Origin: Robertkochia flava
GTDB taxonomy: Bacteria; Bacteroidota; Bacteroidia; Flavobacteriales; Flavobacteriaceae
Assembly (NCBI RefSeq): GCF_020166515.1
Contig: NZ_JAINZT010000002.1
Span: 682,001-746,000, forward strand
Direction of reading: 5' to 3'
DNA: 64,000 bases
The notes below the pieces were generated by a model. The model was not told the origin of the DNA, ran no database searches, and saw only the letters and a program-made list of their open reading frames with translations. A program made the position numbers and the translations under genes. Of this stretch, positions 6,239 to 15,284 are shown one piece after another. How positions within the stretch are numbered: position 1 is the first letter of the stretch; the number at the start of each line of letters is the position of its first letter.

Positions 6239-6266
6239 GCACCCCGATTATTCGGGGTGCTTTTTT
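6239..6266 (+). terminator. Terminator of prs-rplY
   Basis: Perfect stem GCACCCCGA (6239-6247) with TCGGGGTGC (6252-6260), a four-base loop and six T. The T run also overlaps a possible -7 box for pth. Confidence 0.9.
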
Positions 6267-6273
6267 ATTTTTG
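6266..6273 (+). promoter_or_regulatory. Possible pth promoter -7 box overlapping the terminator
   Basis: TATTTTTG fits TAnnTTTG and begins in the T tract of the rplY terminator. If used, transcription would start near 6279, which excludes the GTG at 6273 as start of pth and favours ATG at 6288. No -33 element is evident. Confidence 0.3.
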
Positions 6274-6287
6274 TGAAAAAACCACTC

Positions 6288-6911
6288 ATGCTCGATTCCC
6301 TGTTACAATGGCTGGGCATTGTTAAAAAACAACGTACACCTGACATGAAAAAGTTCCTTATCGCCGGCCTGGGCAATATCGGTGCCAAATATGAAAATAC
6401 CCGGCACAATATCGGATTCAAAATGCTGGATGCCCTCGCGGAAGAAGAAGGGGTGTCTTTCGAGACCCGGAAACTGGGAGATATGGCGAGCTTCAGGTAT
6501 AAAGGGCGCACCTTCGTACTGCTTAAGCCCGGTACCTACATGAACTTGTCCGGAAAGGCTATTCAGTACTGGATGAAGATGGAGAAGATCGAACCGGATA
6601 ATCTCCTGGTGATCACCGATGATATTAATCTCCCCTTTGGTACCATTCGCCTGAAAGCTAAGGGAAGTGATGGGGGGCATAACGGGTTAAAGGATATTCA
6701 GGAAAAGCTCGGTACTACCAAATACAACAGGTTCAGATTTGGAGTGGGGGATGATTTCGCCAAAGGCAGGCAGGTCGATTATGTCCTCGGGGAATGGTCT
6801 CCGGAAGAAACAGAAAAGCTCAAGGAGCGCCTGAAACGAGGTGCTGCCCTGGTGCGCTCTTTTGGTACGGCCGGACTTGCCAATACCATGAATACCTTTA
6901 ACAATACCTAG
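6288..6911 (+). CDS. pth: Peptidyl-tRNA hydrolase
   Basis: Releases tRNA from stalled peptidyl-tRNA. From ATG 6288 it has 207 residues. The conserved core starts at MKKFLIAGLGNIG (6345) and contains the catalytic-His segment NTRHNIGF (H40 here), KPGTYMNLSG, ITDDINLPFG and GSDGGHNGLKDI. The 19-residue extension before the core is like those on other flavobacterial Pth proteins; ATG 6345 is the alternative start. It is downstream of prs-rplY but separated by a terminator, so it probably has its own promoter. Confidence 0.95.
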   Translation: MLDSLLQWLGIVKKQRTPDMKKFLIAGLGNIGAKYENTRHNIGFKMLDALAEEEGVSFETRKLGDMASFRYKGRTFVLLKPGTYMNLSGKAIQYWMKMEKIEPDNLLVITDDINLPFGTIRLKAKGSDGGHNGLKDIQEKLGTTKYNRFRFGVGDDFAKGRQVDYVLGEWSPEETEKLKERLKRGAALVRSFGTAGLANTMNTFNNT

Positions 6912-6912
6912 G

Positions 6913-7620
6913 TCAGTTTGCAATCCGGAATTCGGAGATCTCAGAATCGGCTTTGTTGCCCTGTTGGTCTGTGGTGATCACCTTCCAGTAATACGTGGTG
7001 CCCGGAGAAAGGTTTTCCACCCTTATCTGCTGAGCGGTTCCGGAGCTACCGATCGAGGTTGCCGGAGGAGAATCCGTACCAAAAAACACTTCATAATCAG
7101 AAATGTCATTGTCGAGATCTGCTCCCTCCCAGCGCAGATCAAGTGCTGAAGATCCGTTGAGACTAAGAGAAGCCCCGGATGGCGGGTAAATGAGATCGGC
7201 AGGAAAGGGAACATAAGAGGCGATGCCTTCTCCCGCATTGTAAAATTTCCAGGTGGCACTTTGGGCGGTTTCGTTTGGGGTGGCAGAGGAGGAGGCTTCA
7301 ACGTACCACGAATACGGGGTTCCCCGGTCCAGCTCTACAGCCAAAGAGGCGCCGCTGGTGGTCTGACTGCGCATCTGACCCGAAATGAGATTTTTAATAT
7401 TGAGCTGGTAACTGCTCGCATTCGAAGCGGGCTCCCAGCGGAATTCTATGGAAGAAACATTCGGATTCACACTGTTCACAACCCCTTCAAAACATTCACT
7501 GTTATTTTCCGGGAACTGCAGCTGAGGTGCCGATGGCGGAGCGGGTTGGTCATTATCGCCACCACAAGCCCATACGAGCAGAAGGATTGGAATACAAATC
7601 AAAAGCCGGGTCATTTTCAT
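6913..7620 (-). CDS. Fibronectin type III-like lipoprotein
   Basis: 235 residues with a lipoprotein signal (MKMTRLLICIPILLLVWACGG, Cys 19) and two fibronectin type III-like repeats: about 32-130 (QLQFPENNSECFEG to ATWKFYNAG) and 140-232 (PADLIYPPSG to GTTYYWKVITTDQQGN). No enzymatic motif is visible, so a binding or structural role at the outer membrane is likely. Its ATG overlaps the stop of the upstream metalloprotease by 4 nt, so the two are translationally coupled. It ends one base after the convergent pth stop codon. Confidence 0.8.
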   Translation of the reverse strand: MKMTRLLICIPILLLVWACGGDNDQPAPPSAPQLQFPENNSECFEGVVNSVNPNVSSIEFRWEPASNASSYQLNIKNLISGQMRSQTTSGASLAVELDRGTPYSWYVEASSSATPNETAQSATWKFYNAGEGIASYVPFPADLIYPPSGASLSLNGSSALDLRWEGADLDNDISDYEVFFGTDSPPATSIGSSGTAQQIRVENLSPGTTYYWKVITTDQQGNKADSEISEFRIAN

Positions 7621-10600
7621 CGTTTCACGAGTTTTATGGTCTTATTGGTGCTGGTCCCATCGATCTCTAAAAGGTAGACCCCGTTGGGCAGTTCCGAAAC
7701 GTTTACCTCGGCTTTTCCCGTTGCGTTGGTCACGGCGCTCTGATTCCAGATGCGTTGCCCCGTTACGGAGTAAATGTTTAATTCCAGGGTGGTGTTTTGT
7801 TCCATAGTATGTATGAACAGGTTTGTATTCACCGGATTCGGGTATACCAGGAATACCTCCCCAATCAGGATCTCCTCCTTATAAACGCCCTGGCAGGCTT
7901 TGGAAGTACTTACTTCCAGGAGATTCAGTCCCTCGCGAAGCGGCAGATCGATCACCCCGTCTTCTGTGGTGATGAGTGTTCCGTTCAGATCAATGAAATA
8001 CAGTTCGGCCCCCGAAAGATCGAGTTTTAACTGCCTGGTTTGTTCGTCAGGTTTGGAGAGCACGCTAAGTGCTTCGGGTTCCTCAATGGTGATTTCAAAA
8101 CACTGTTCATAGTCTGGCTGTCCCTCTACCGTAAAACATAGCTGATAATTTCCTGAGGCTAAAGAATTGAAGGAGGCTGTGGTGTTAAAGCTGGCGGTTT
8201 CGCTGATCCCGTTTCCGGTAATACGGGCGGTGTAATTCTGGTTTTCTGCTGTGGTTATCGCTACCTGGCCATCTTCCCTGTTCCGGCAGCTTTCTCCTTC
8301 AGTCTGGATAAGGTAGTTGGCAACGGGAAGTGAAAATATAGGACAACCGGTTACATCTACCTTGGTGTCGGCCGGGGTATTCGGACACAGGTCATTTTCA
8401 TCAAAAACGCCGTCCCTGTCCTGGTCTTCCTTGAACGCTCCGTTAACAAGGATCTCAAGGGAAAACTTATTGAGACTGCCCCCGTCAAGATCATAGCCGT
8501 CACTCACGGTAAGAGTCCATGGCCCTAGGATAGGTTCGCCCTTGAAGGCTGCGAGCGCTTCCTTCGGAATTACAACACCGGAAATTGCCGGGTTCGTGCC
8601 GCAGGTAAGATTGTCGCCTTCGTCATCAAAAATAACATCGATATCATTTTCTTCCCCGCAGGGCAGGCTTAACAGGGTAACCCTTCTTCCATTAGGGGAG
8701 GTCAGGGTAATAGTAAGGTCCTGGACATAGGAATGCGAAATGTCTACTCCTACGCTTAACTTATTCAGGTCTCCTTCCTTATCAACGAATATGGTAGAGT
8801 TCACCACCGGGGTGCCTTTTTCCGGAATGGGGATGACCGTTGAGTTTTCATAATTGGCAGCATTTATAACAATAGTGGTAAAGTTGAAGGTTTGTGAGAA
8901 ATTGCCTTCCCCACAGTCGTTAATGGGCTTCACCCTCCAGTAATAGGTGGTTCCGCCTTCCAGGTTTTCCGGGTTGAAAATGGGGTTGGTAACAGAAGCC
9001 GTTTCTATGATGTTGGTAAAGCCGGCGTCAGTAGACAGGTCTACCTGGTAGGAAGCCGTGTTAGGAGTGGCCTCCCAGTTTAAGGTAGTATCCAGTAGCA
9101 GGTTTGAACTGTTGTTCGCCGGGTTTAGCAGCTGCAGTGCTTCGAAAGTATCGTTAAAAATATTAATAGAAATCGGATAGGTTTTGACCAGGTCTCCGGA
9201 GGAGGTGGCTATAAGTGTAAAGCCGTTGGCTCCTGCCGTGGCAGAAGAAGTTCCGGATACAGTGACTTCAATAGCGGTGTCGTTGGCAGTGGCAGTGGTT
9301 TGACTGAATGCAACAGACAAGCCCGGACTGATATCGGTGGCGCTAAAGGTGGTGGTCTCATTAAAGCCCGCATAGGTGAGGTAGGTGAAGGGCAATACCA
9401 GGTTGTCCGGTTGGCAGATGTTATATTCCAGTGAAGGCAGGTCAAGGGCATATCCCGATTGTTCCACCCGGAGGGCCTCCTTATTCAGCGCAAAGAAAAT
9501 ATTATCAACGGCTCTCACCATGATCCTCGCATTCGAAGTAGTGATTCCCGAAGGTATCACCACGTCCTGGCTCCCGTCATTGGGGGTATTCTCTTCAATG
9601 ATTACCGGGTTGTCGAGGTTGTTGTCAACAATGAGCAAAAGATCGACAAAGCCGGTATTTATAGGTTCCAGGTTGGTTTCTCCCACTTCCCAGGAAATGG
9701 TTTCTACCTGCCCCGCTTCCAGGGTCTGTGTTGTGCTTTGAGAAGTAACGCTGAAGGGCGTGGCGGTTTCAATAACCTGGATCTGGGAATCGCCCCTTGT
9801 CGTTTGTCCTCCTGCCGAGTTGTTGTCTCTCACCAGAATGGAGAAGTTCAGCCTGCGGGAAACCGTAGGTAAGGGCCCCCATTGGGGAGAAAGGTTGTTG
9901 GAAAGGAGTCCCGGATTCGGGAAATAACGGTTAGGGGATTCACTTGGGGGAAATGAACGGAATAGAGGTCCTTCTGTCGCTGTGCTTTGTGGTGGTTGCT
10001 GGGTGATCTCATTGTCCTGCTGTTCCCAGCTGTAAGTGAGCAGGTCGCCATCTGCATCTGTGGCCACTGCCTCGAGCACGAAAGGGGTTCCTGCCGGGAT
10101 GGTGTAATCCAAAGAAGTGCTGAGCACGGGCGCATTGTTGGCAAGGGTTGTGGTGGCTGCGCAATTGCTGTTCCCGATAGTGATATTACTCCAGATCTGT
10201 TGAATGCTCAGCGCGTGAAAATAATCGTCACTCTGCCCCACAACATCAGGCGGACAAATACCGGCATAGGCCATGATGGTCGAGCCACTTCCGGGTTCCA
10301 CTGCGGAGATGTCTGTACGGTTGCCTCCGCAGGAGTTGTTAAAGGTGTGGGTAGCGCCCAGCTGGTGTCCCATTTCATGGGCCACGAAGTCGATATCGAA
10401 AGGGTCGCCCTCAGGAATGTTCAGGCCTGTAACTCCTTTGGCCTTGTTGGGGGTACAGGGCGAAGAGACCAGCGCAATTCCTCCACCGCCGGTGCTGAAG
10501 ACATGTCCAATGTCGTAATTGTCAAATCCTATGGCATTGTCTATAATGTCCTGGATCTCATTTAAGAGCGCACTTCCGTCATCATTAGTGAGTCCGTCTG

Positions 10601-11414
10601 TTTCCGGGTCCAGGAATATGATCTCCTCATTGTTTTCGATGAGCTCCATAGTAATGGCCAGGTCGTTCTCAAAAATTCCGTTGACCCGGGTCATGGTGGT
10701 ATTCATGGCGGCGAGTACAGCTTCCTTTTTCTGGGTTTCGGTACCGTTGGAAAGGTTGGCCTGATTGATATGATAGATGGAATATTCGGCGGTTGCCGCA
10801 AGGGCCAGGCGAAAGGTTCGTAAAACCGAATCGTCGAAAGAACGCAGGAGTACCTGGGACTCCCGGGCAGCCTGTTTTACGATCTGATCTTCAACCTTGC
10901 ACTGGTAGTCAGACGGACTAAGCGCTGCTTTCGCAGCGAGGTATACCTGTGAGCTTCCGGTGGTTTCAGGATTCAGATACCAGGAGCGGCCTTTTTCGTA
11001 GATCATCCCGTGAAACCCTGTTTTATCCACAGAGAAGTAGATGGACCTGCCGGGGTGTTCCGTGGAAATCCCCTTGTAAGACTGTATTTCCGGGAATTTT
11101 TTTGACAGGCCTTCAGAAAGTACGCTGGTGCGAACAATCCGGTATGTTTCCGGGTTTCCCTCCGGGGAAGGAAAAGAGATAGCTGAGCCCTGTCTGGCGG
11201 AGCCGTTTTTCAGATTGCGGTTGTCTGTTTTTGATAATTCTTCCCTTAAGAGCGCTTTGTCAAGCCTGTACGTGCTTACCTGTACCCCCTTTCTAAGATT
11301 TTTGTGTTCAGACAGCATAGCAGATTTGGTCCAGGGTTGGGCTTGCTGTGCCTGGAGGGCCAGAAGGCCCATAAATACCCCGGTAAGTAAAGTAAGGAGG
11401 AATCTTTTTTTCAT
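7617..11414 (-). CDS. Secreted reprolysin-like metalloprotease with P domain and T9SS tail
   Basis: 1265 residues. In order: signal peptide (MKKRFLLTLLTGVFMGLLALQAQ); a propeptide-like region with YFSVDKTGFHGMIY; a zinc metalloprotease domain with HEMGHQLGATH (346-356) and a downstream Met-turn region (STIMAYAG); Ig/cadherin-like segments; a fibronectin III repeat (LLNPANNSSNLLLDTTLNW to GGTTYYWRVKPI); a proprotein-convertase P domain (NSTVIPIPEKGTPVV to GGSLNKFSLEIL); a thrombospondin-3-type Asp repeat (DRDGVFDENDLCP); and a type A sorting tail (VYPNPVNTNLF to KTIKLVKR). It is predicted to be exported by T9SS and surface-anchored or released. It forms a two-gene operon with the fibronectin lipoprotein. 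Confidence 0.9.
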   Translation of the reverse strand: MKKRFLLTLLTGVFMGLLALQAQQAQPWTKSAMLSEHKNLRKGVQVSTYRLDKALLREELSKTDNRNLKNGSARQGSAISFPSPEGNPETYRIVRTSVLSEGLSKKFPEIQSYKGISTEHPGRSIYFSVDKTGFHGMIYEKGRSWYLNPETTGSSQVYLAAKAALSPSDYQCKVEDQIVKQAARESQVLLRSFDDSVLRTFRLALAATAEYSIYHINQANLSNGTETQKKEAVLAAMNTTMTRVNGIFENDLAITMELIENNEEIIFLDPETDGLTNDDGSALLNEIQDIIDNAIGFDNYDIGHVFSTGGGGIALVSSPCTPNKAKGVTGLNIPEGDPFDIDFVAHEMGHQLGATHTFNNSCGGNRTDISAVEPGSGSTIMAYAGICPPDVVGQSDDYFHALSIQQIWSNITIGNSNCAATTTLANNAPVLSTSLDYTIPAGTPFVLEAVATDADGDLLTYSWEQQDNEITQQPPQSTATEGPLFRSFPPSESPNRYFPNPGLLSNNLSPQWGPLPTVSRRLNFSILVRDNNSAGGQTTRGDSQIQVIETATPFSVTSQSTTQTLEAGQVETISWEVGETNLEPINTGFVDLLLIVDNNLDNPVIIEENTPNDGSQDVVIPSGITTSNARIMVRAVDNIFFALNKEALRVEQSGYALDLPSLEYNICQPDNLVLPFTYLTYAGFNETTTFSATDISPGLSVAFSQTTATANDTAIEVTVSGTSSATAGANGFTLIATSSGDLVKTYPISINIFNDTFEALQLLNPANNSSNLLLDTTLNWEATPNTASYQVDLSTDAGFTNIIETASVTNPIFNPENLEGGTTYYWRVKPINDCGEGNFSQTFNFTTIVINAANYENSTVIPIPEKGTPVVNSTIFVDKEGDLNKLSVGVDISHSYVQDLTITLTSPNGRRVTLLSLPCGEENDIDVIFDDEGDNLTCGTNPAISGVVIPKEALAAFKGEPILGPWTLTVSDGYDLDGGSLNKFSLEILVNGAFKEDQDRDGVFDENDLCPNTPADTKVDVTGCPIFSLPVANYLIQTEGESCRNREDGQVAITTAENQNYTARITGNGISETASFNTTASFNSLASGNYQLCFTVEGQPDYEQCFEITIEEPEALSVLSKPDEQTRQLKLDLSGAELYFIDLNGTLITTEDGVIDLPLREGLNLLEVSTSKACQGVYKEEILIGEVFLVYPNPVNTNLFIHTMEQNTTLELNIYSVTGQRIWNQSAVTNATGKAEVNVSELPNGVYLLEIDGTSTNKTIKLVKR

Positions 11415-11558
11415 TCTATGTCGGTCTACAGTAAATTTAGTAAAAATAGATGGTGTTTTCTTCGCGAAATCGATAGAGACTCGTTGAAATAATTATTTTT
11501 TCGGATTAGAATTTGTTAATTTGTGCAGTACATCATGTTTTAATTAAACAGCCTTTAA

Positions 11559-12494
11559 GTGATCGTAAAGCGCAATCTTTTTGATAAAAAAGATAATCAC
11601 CATACGGTGGTTACCATAGGAACCTTTGACGGGGTGCATGTAGGCCATAAAAAGATCATCGAAAAACTGGTGGCTAACGCCAGGGCGAATAGTCTCAGGT
11701 CAACCATCCTTACCTTTTTTCCCCATCCCCGAATGGTATTGCAGCAAGCCAGCGATCTGAAGCTGTTGAATACCCTTGATGAAAAGATGGAGATCCTGGA
11801 GGCTACCGGACTTGAGCAACTTATCATCCATCCGTTTACCAAAGAATTTTCCAGAATGACCGCCGAGGAGTTCGTTCGCGATGTGCTGGTCGGTGCCCTG
11901 CAAACTAAAAAAGTGATCATCGGGTATGACCATCGCTTTGGAAGGAACCGCACTGCCACCATTGAAGACCTCAGAGTGTTCGGAGAGCGTTATGGCTTTG
12001 AGGTGGAGCAGATCTCTGCCGAGGAGATCGATGAGGTTTCGGTAAGTTCCACCAAGATCAGAAAAGCGCTGGACGAAGGTGATGTGGAAACGGCTAATGA
12101 ATACCTGGGGTATGAATACATGTTATCCGGCAATATTACCCGGGGTAAGGGCTTGGGCAGGCAACTGGACTTTCCCACTGCGAACCTCCATATTGAAGAA
12201 TCCTACAAGCTGATCCCGAAAAACGGGGTTTATGTGGTGAAAAGCCGGATCGATGACCGGGAGGTATTCGGGATGATGAATATCGGGTATAATCCCACCG
12301 TGAACGGAACTGAAAAAACCATTGAGGTGCATTTTTTCGACTTTCAGGAAGACCTGTACGAGAAAAACATCAGGGTGTTGCTGTTGCATCGCCTGAGGGA
12401 GGAAACCCGGTTTGATTCCATAGACGAGCTTAAACAGCAATTGTATAAGGATAAAGAACGGTCTTTGGCTTATATTTCGCGTTCCCATGCTTGA
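11559..12494 (+). CDS. ribF: Bifunctional riboflavin kinase/FAD synthetase
   Basis: 311 residues; converts riboflavin to FMN and FAD. The N-terminal adenylyltransferase part has VTIGTFDGVHVGHKKII (17-33), FFPHPR and SSTKIRKAL. The C-terminal kinase part begins near GNITRGKGLGRQLDFPTANL, with GVYVV and MNIGYNPTVNG. The start is a GTG at 11559, giving MIVKRNLFDKKDNHH, the usual flavobacterial beginning. The last 8 nt overlap the next gene. Confidence 0.95.
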   Translation: MIVKRNLFDKKDNHHTVVTIGTFDGVHVGHKKIIEKLVANARANSLRSTILTFFPHPRMVLQQASDLKLLNTLDEKMEILEATGLEQLIIHPFTKEFSRMTAEEFVRDVLVGALQTKKVIIGYDHRFGRNRTATIEDLRVFGERYGFEVEQISAEEIDEVSVSSTKIRKALDEGDVETANEYLGYEYMLSGNITRGKGLGRQLDFPTANLHIEESYKLIPKNGVYVVKSRIDDREVFGMMNIGYNPTVNGTEKTIEVHFFDFQEDLYEKNIRVLLLHRLREETRFDSIDELKQQLYKDKERSLAYISRSHA

Positions 12495-13812
12495 CCGTTG
12501 GTTGTTCAAACGTATCGATAACAGTGCCCTGATCGTTTTCAGGGTAATCTTCGGACTACTGATCTTTCTCGAATCCGGGGGTGCCATCCTTACGGGCTGG
12601 GTTAAACGGACCCTTATTGAACCGGAATTCACCTTTAATTTTATCGGGTTTGAGTTTTTGCAGCCGCTACCCGGCAACTGGATGCATGTATATTTTGGCG
12701 TGATGGCATGTTGTGGTATTTTGGTAATGCTTGGCTACCGCTACCGATGGAGCCTTTCGGTTTTCACCCTTCTTTGGAGCGGGGTGTATCTCATGCAAAA
12801 GGCCAGTTATAACAATCACTACTACCTGTTGATGTTGCTGTGTGTGCTTATGCTGTTGCTGCCGGCACACCGTTATGCTTCTCTCGATGTGAAACGGGAA
12901 CCTTCTCTTAAACGCAACTGGATGTACCGATGGAACTCCTGGCTGATCATTTTACAGGTATGGATCGTATATACCTATGCGTCTGTAGCCAAATGGTATC
13001 CTGACTGGATCGATCTGACCGTTCCGTCCCGGCTGATGCAGGCGCGCTCGCATTATTACCTGGTAGGGGATCTTTTGCAGGAACCCTGGATGCATGTTTC
13101 TATAGCAGTCTTCGGTATCCTTTTTGACCTTTTGGTGGTGCCCCTGCTGTTGTGGAAGCGCACCCGGATATTTGCCTTTATTGCCTCCGTTTTCTTCCAT
13201 ATTTTCAATTCTGTGATCTTTCACATCGGAATCTTCCCTTACCTGTCTTTAGGTTTTACCCTCTTCTTTTTTGAGCCGGAAACCATCCGGAAGATTTTTC
13301 TTCCGAAAAAGGAACCGTATACAGGAGGGGAGGTTGTTGTTCCTTCATACAGGCCATGGCTGCTGGGTATCGGAGCCGTCTATTTTGCTGTACAACTTGC
13401 CTTGCCGCTGCGACACTGGTTCATTCCCGGGGATGTCTTATGGACGGAAGAGGGACACCGGTTAAGCTGGCGGATGATGTTGCGAACCAAATCCGGGTAC
13501 ATCCGCTTTAAGGTGGTGGATAAAGCTACGGGGGAAACGTATATGGTACATCCGGGGAACAGGTTGTCTGATAAACAGCAGGGTATAATTGCTACGAAAC
13601 CGGATGTGATCTGGCAGTTTGCACAGCGGTTAAAGAAGGAATACGCTGCCCGGGGTAAGGAGGTGGCCGTATATGTGGATCGAAGCGGGGTAAGTGTGAA
13701 CGGAAGAAAGGCGCAGCGGCTGATCGATCCCGAAGCAGACCTGGCTGATGAACGCTGGTATATCTGGAAGCATCAACCCTGGATATTACCCTTTAAAAAA
13801 GAGCAGGATTAG
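12487..13812 (+). CDS. HTTM-domain membrane protein (gamma-carboxylase-like)
   Basis: 441 residues. The first 300 residues carry several hydrophobic helices of the HTTM type (ALIVFRVIFGLLIFLESG, YFGVMACCGILVMLGYRYR, WIVYTYASVAKWYPDW, FHIGIFPYLSLGF), the fold shared with vitamin K-dependent gamma-glutamyl carboxylase. The C-terminal 140 residues are soluble. Bacterial homologues mostly have no proven substrate. It overlaps ribF by 8 nt, so it is cotranscribed; a functional tie to flavin synthesis is not established. Confidence 0.8.
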   Translation: MLDRWLFKRIDNSALIVFRVIFGLLIFLESGGAILTGWVKRTLIEPEFTFNFIGFEFLQPLPGNWMHVYFGVMACCGILVMLGYRYRWSLSVFTLLWSGVYLMQKASYNNHYYLLMLLCVLMLLLPAHRYASLDVKREPSLKRNWMYRWNSWLIILQVWIVYTYASVAKWYPDWIDLTVPSRLMQARSHYYLVGDLLQEPWMHVSIAVFGILFDLLVVPLLLWKRTRIFAFIASVFFHIFNSVIFHIGIFPYLSLGFTLFFFEPETIRKIFLPKKEPYTGGEVVVPSYRPWLLGIGAVYFAVQLALPLRHWFIPGDVLWTEEGHRLSWRMMLRTKSGYIRFKVVDKATGETYMVHPGNRLSDKQQGIIATKPDVIWQFAQRLKKEYAARGKEVAVYVDRSGVSVNGRKAQRLIDPEADLADERWYIWKHQPWILPFKKEQD

Positions 13813-13836
13813 ATTTCCTAAAACCGCATAATGCCT

Positions 13837-13844
13837 TAAATTTG
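13837..13844 (+). promoter_or_regulatory. Likely promoter -7 box for serS
   Basis: TAAATTTG fits TAnnTTTG and lies 50 nt before the serS ATG. Confidence 0.35.
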
Positions 13845-13894
13845 TTGCGGAATCAGGCCCATTTGGGCCTTGTTAATTTAAATCCCTATTAAAT

Positions 13895-15166
13895 ATGCTT
13901 CAGGTACAATTTATCAGAGACCACAAGGAAGAGGTAATTCAAAAACTGGCAAAGAGAAATCTTGAAGTTTCCGGTCAGATTGAGCAGGTATTGCAATTGG
14001 ATGAAGAACGCAGAGCTACCCAGACCACCCTGGATGCGATCCTGGCAGAGTCCAATAAATTGTCCAAGGAGATAGGGATGCTATTCAAAAGCGGAAAAGC
14101 CCAGGAGGCCAATGAGATCAAGAAAAAAACGGCCGGTCTTAAAGAGGAGTCTAAGGAACTGACCGAAAAGCTCAATTCGGTGGCAGCGCAATTAACAGAG
14201 CTTCTCTATACCCTGCCTAATATACCTCACGATTCTGTTCCTGAAGGAAATTCTGATGAAGATAATGAGGTGATCTTTGAAGAGGGTGAAGTTCCAAGTC
14301 TTCAGGATGGGGCATTACCACACTGGGAGCTGGCCAAAAAATACGACATCATCGATTTTGACCTTGGCGCCAAGATCACAGGAGCGGGATTTCCTGTTTA
14401 CAAAGGTAAAGGAGCCCGCCTGCAAAGAGCGCTGATCGCTTATTTCCTGGACAAAAATACAGAGGCCGGCTATACCGAATACCAGGTTCCGCATCTGGTC
14501 AATGAGGCTTCCGGGATCGGTACAGGCTCCCTTCCGGATAAGGAAGGACAGATGTACTATATCGGCCAGGATGATCTTTACCTGATCCCAACCGCCGAGG
14601 TGCCTGTCACCAACTTTTACAGGGACGAATTGCTCAATGAGGGCGATCTGCCCCTGCTGGCAACAGCCTATACGCCCTGCTTCAGAAGAGAAGCCGGTAG
14701 TTATGGGGCCCATGTGCGCGGACTGAACAGGTTGCATCAGTTCGATAAAGTTGAGATCGTGCGCATCGAGCATCCCGAAAGGTCTTATGAAGCCCTTGAA
14801 GGGATGGTAGATCACATTAAAGGAATTCTCAGAGAATTGAAATTACCATACAGGATCCTGCGCTTATGCGGAGGGGACCTGACATTTTCGTCGGCCCTCA
14901 CCTACGATTTCGAAGTGTATTCCACCGCCCAGGAACGCTGGCTGGAGATCAGTTCGGTTTCTAATTTTGAAACCTTCCAGGCGAACCGTATGAAGCTTCG
15001 CTTCAGGGATGCCCAGGGAAAAAAGAGCCTTGCTCATACCCTGAACGGCAGTTCCCTGGCCCTGCCAAGAGTGCTTGCCGGGATTCTTGAAAACTACCAG
15101 ACCTCCGAGGGTATTGTGGTTCCTGAGGTCCTGAGACCCTATACAGGTTTTGATATCATTTCCTGA
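13895..15166 (+). CDS. serS: Serine--tRNA ligase
   Basis: 423 residues, the normal length for bacterial SerRS, which charges tRNA-Ser (and tRNA-Sec where present). The N-terminal coiled-coil arm spans about 1-110 (QLDEERRATQTTLDAILAES...). The class II catalytic core has GTGSLPDKEGQMYYI, LIPTAEVPVTN (TxE loop), the motif 2 sequence PCFRREAGSYGAHVRGLNRLHQF and the motif 3 region NGSSLALPRVLAGILENYQ. A terminator follows. Confidence 0.97.
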   Translation: MLQVQFIRDHKEEVIQKLAKRNLEVSGQIEQVLQLDEERRATQTTLDAILAESNKLSKEIGMLFKSGKAQEANEIKKKTAGLKEESKELTEKLNSVAAQLTELLYTLPNIPHDSVPEGNSDEDNEVIFEEGEVPSLQDGALPHWELAKKYDIIDFDLGAKITGAGFPVYKGKGARLQRALIAYFLDKNTEAGYTEYQVPHLVNEASGIGTGSLPDKEGQMYYIGQDDLYLIPTAEVPVTNFYRDELLNEGDLPLLATAYTPCFRREAGSYGAHVRGLNRLHQFDKVEIVRIEHPERSYEALEGMVDHIKGILRELKLPYRILRLCGGDLTFSSALTYDFEVYSTAQERWLEISSVSNFETFQANRMKLRFRDAQGKKSLAHTLNGSSLALPRVLAGILENYQTSEGIVVPEVLRPYTGFDIIS

Positions 15167-15192
15167 TGTCATGAAATAATATATCCCTGCAT

Positions 15193-15223
15193 AAAGCCCA
15201 AAAACACCGCGTTTTTGGGCTTT
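15193..15223 (+). terminator. Terminator of serS
   Basis: AAAGCCCAAAAAC (15193-15205) pairs with GTTTTTGGGCTTT (15211-15223). Confidence 0.8.
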
Positions 15224-15261
15224 ATCTTTTTATCTTAACAGGAATTTAAAATCATGTGCGC

Positions 15262-15269
15262 TATCTTTG
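15262..15269 (+). promoter_or_regulatory. Likely promoter -7 box for the TPR gene
   Basis: TATCTTTG is a good TAnnTTTG match, with TTAACA 22 nt upstream as a weak -33 element. It lies 15 nt before the ATG, implying a very short leader. Confidence 0.45.
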
Positions 15270-15284
15270 AGTAAGCACGAACGT

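Noticed and set aside
10000-10565. Plus-strand open frame of 192 codons within the metalloprotease
   Set aside because: It is antisense to the zinc site and conserved domain of the protease; composition reflects the opposite strand's codons.
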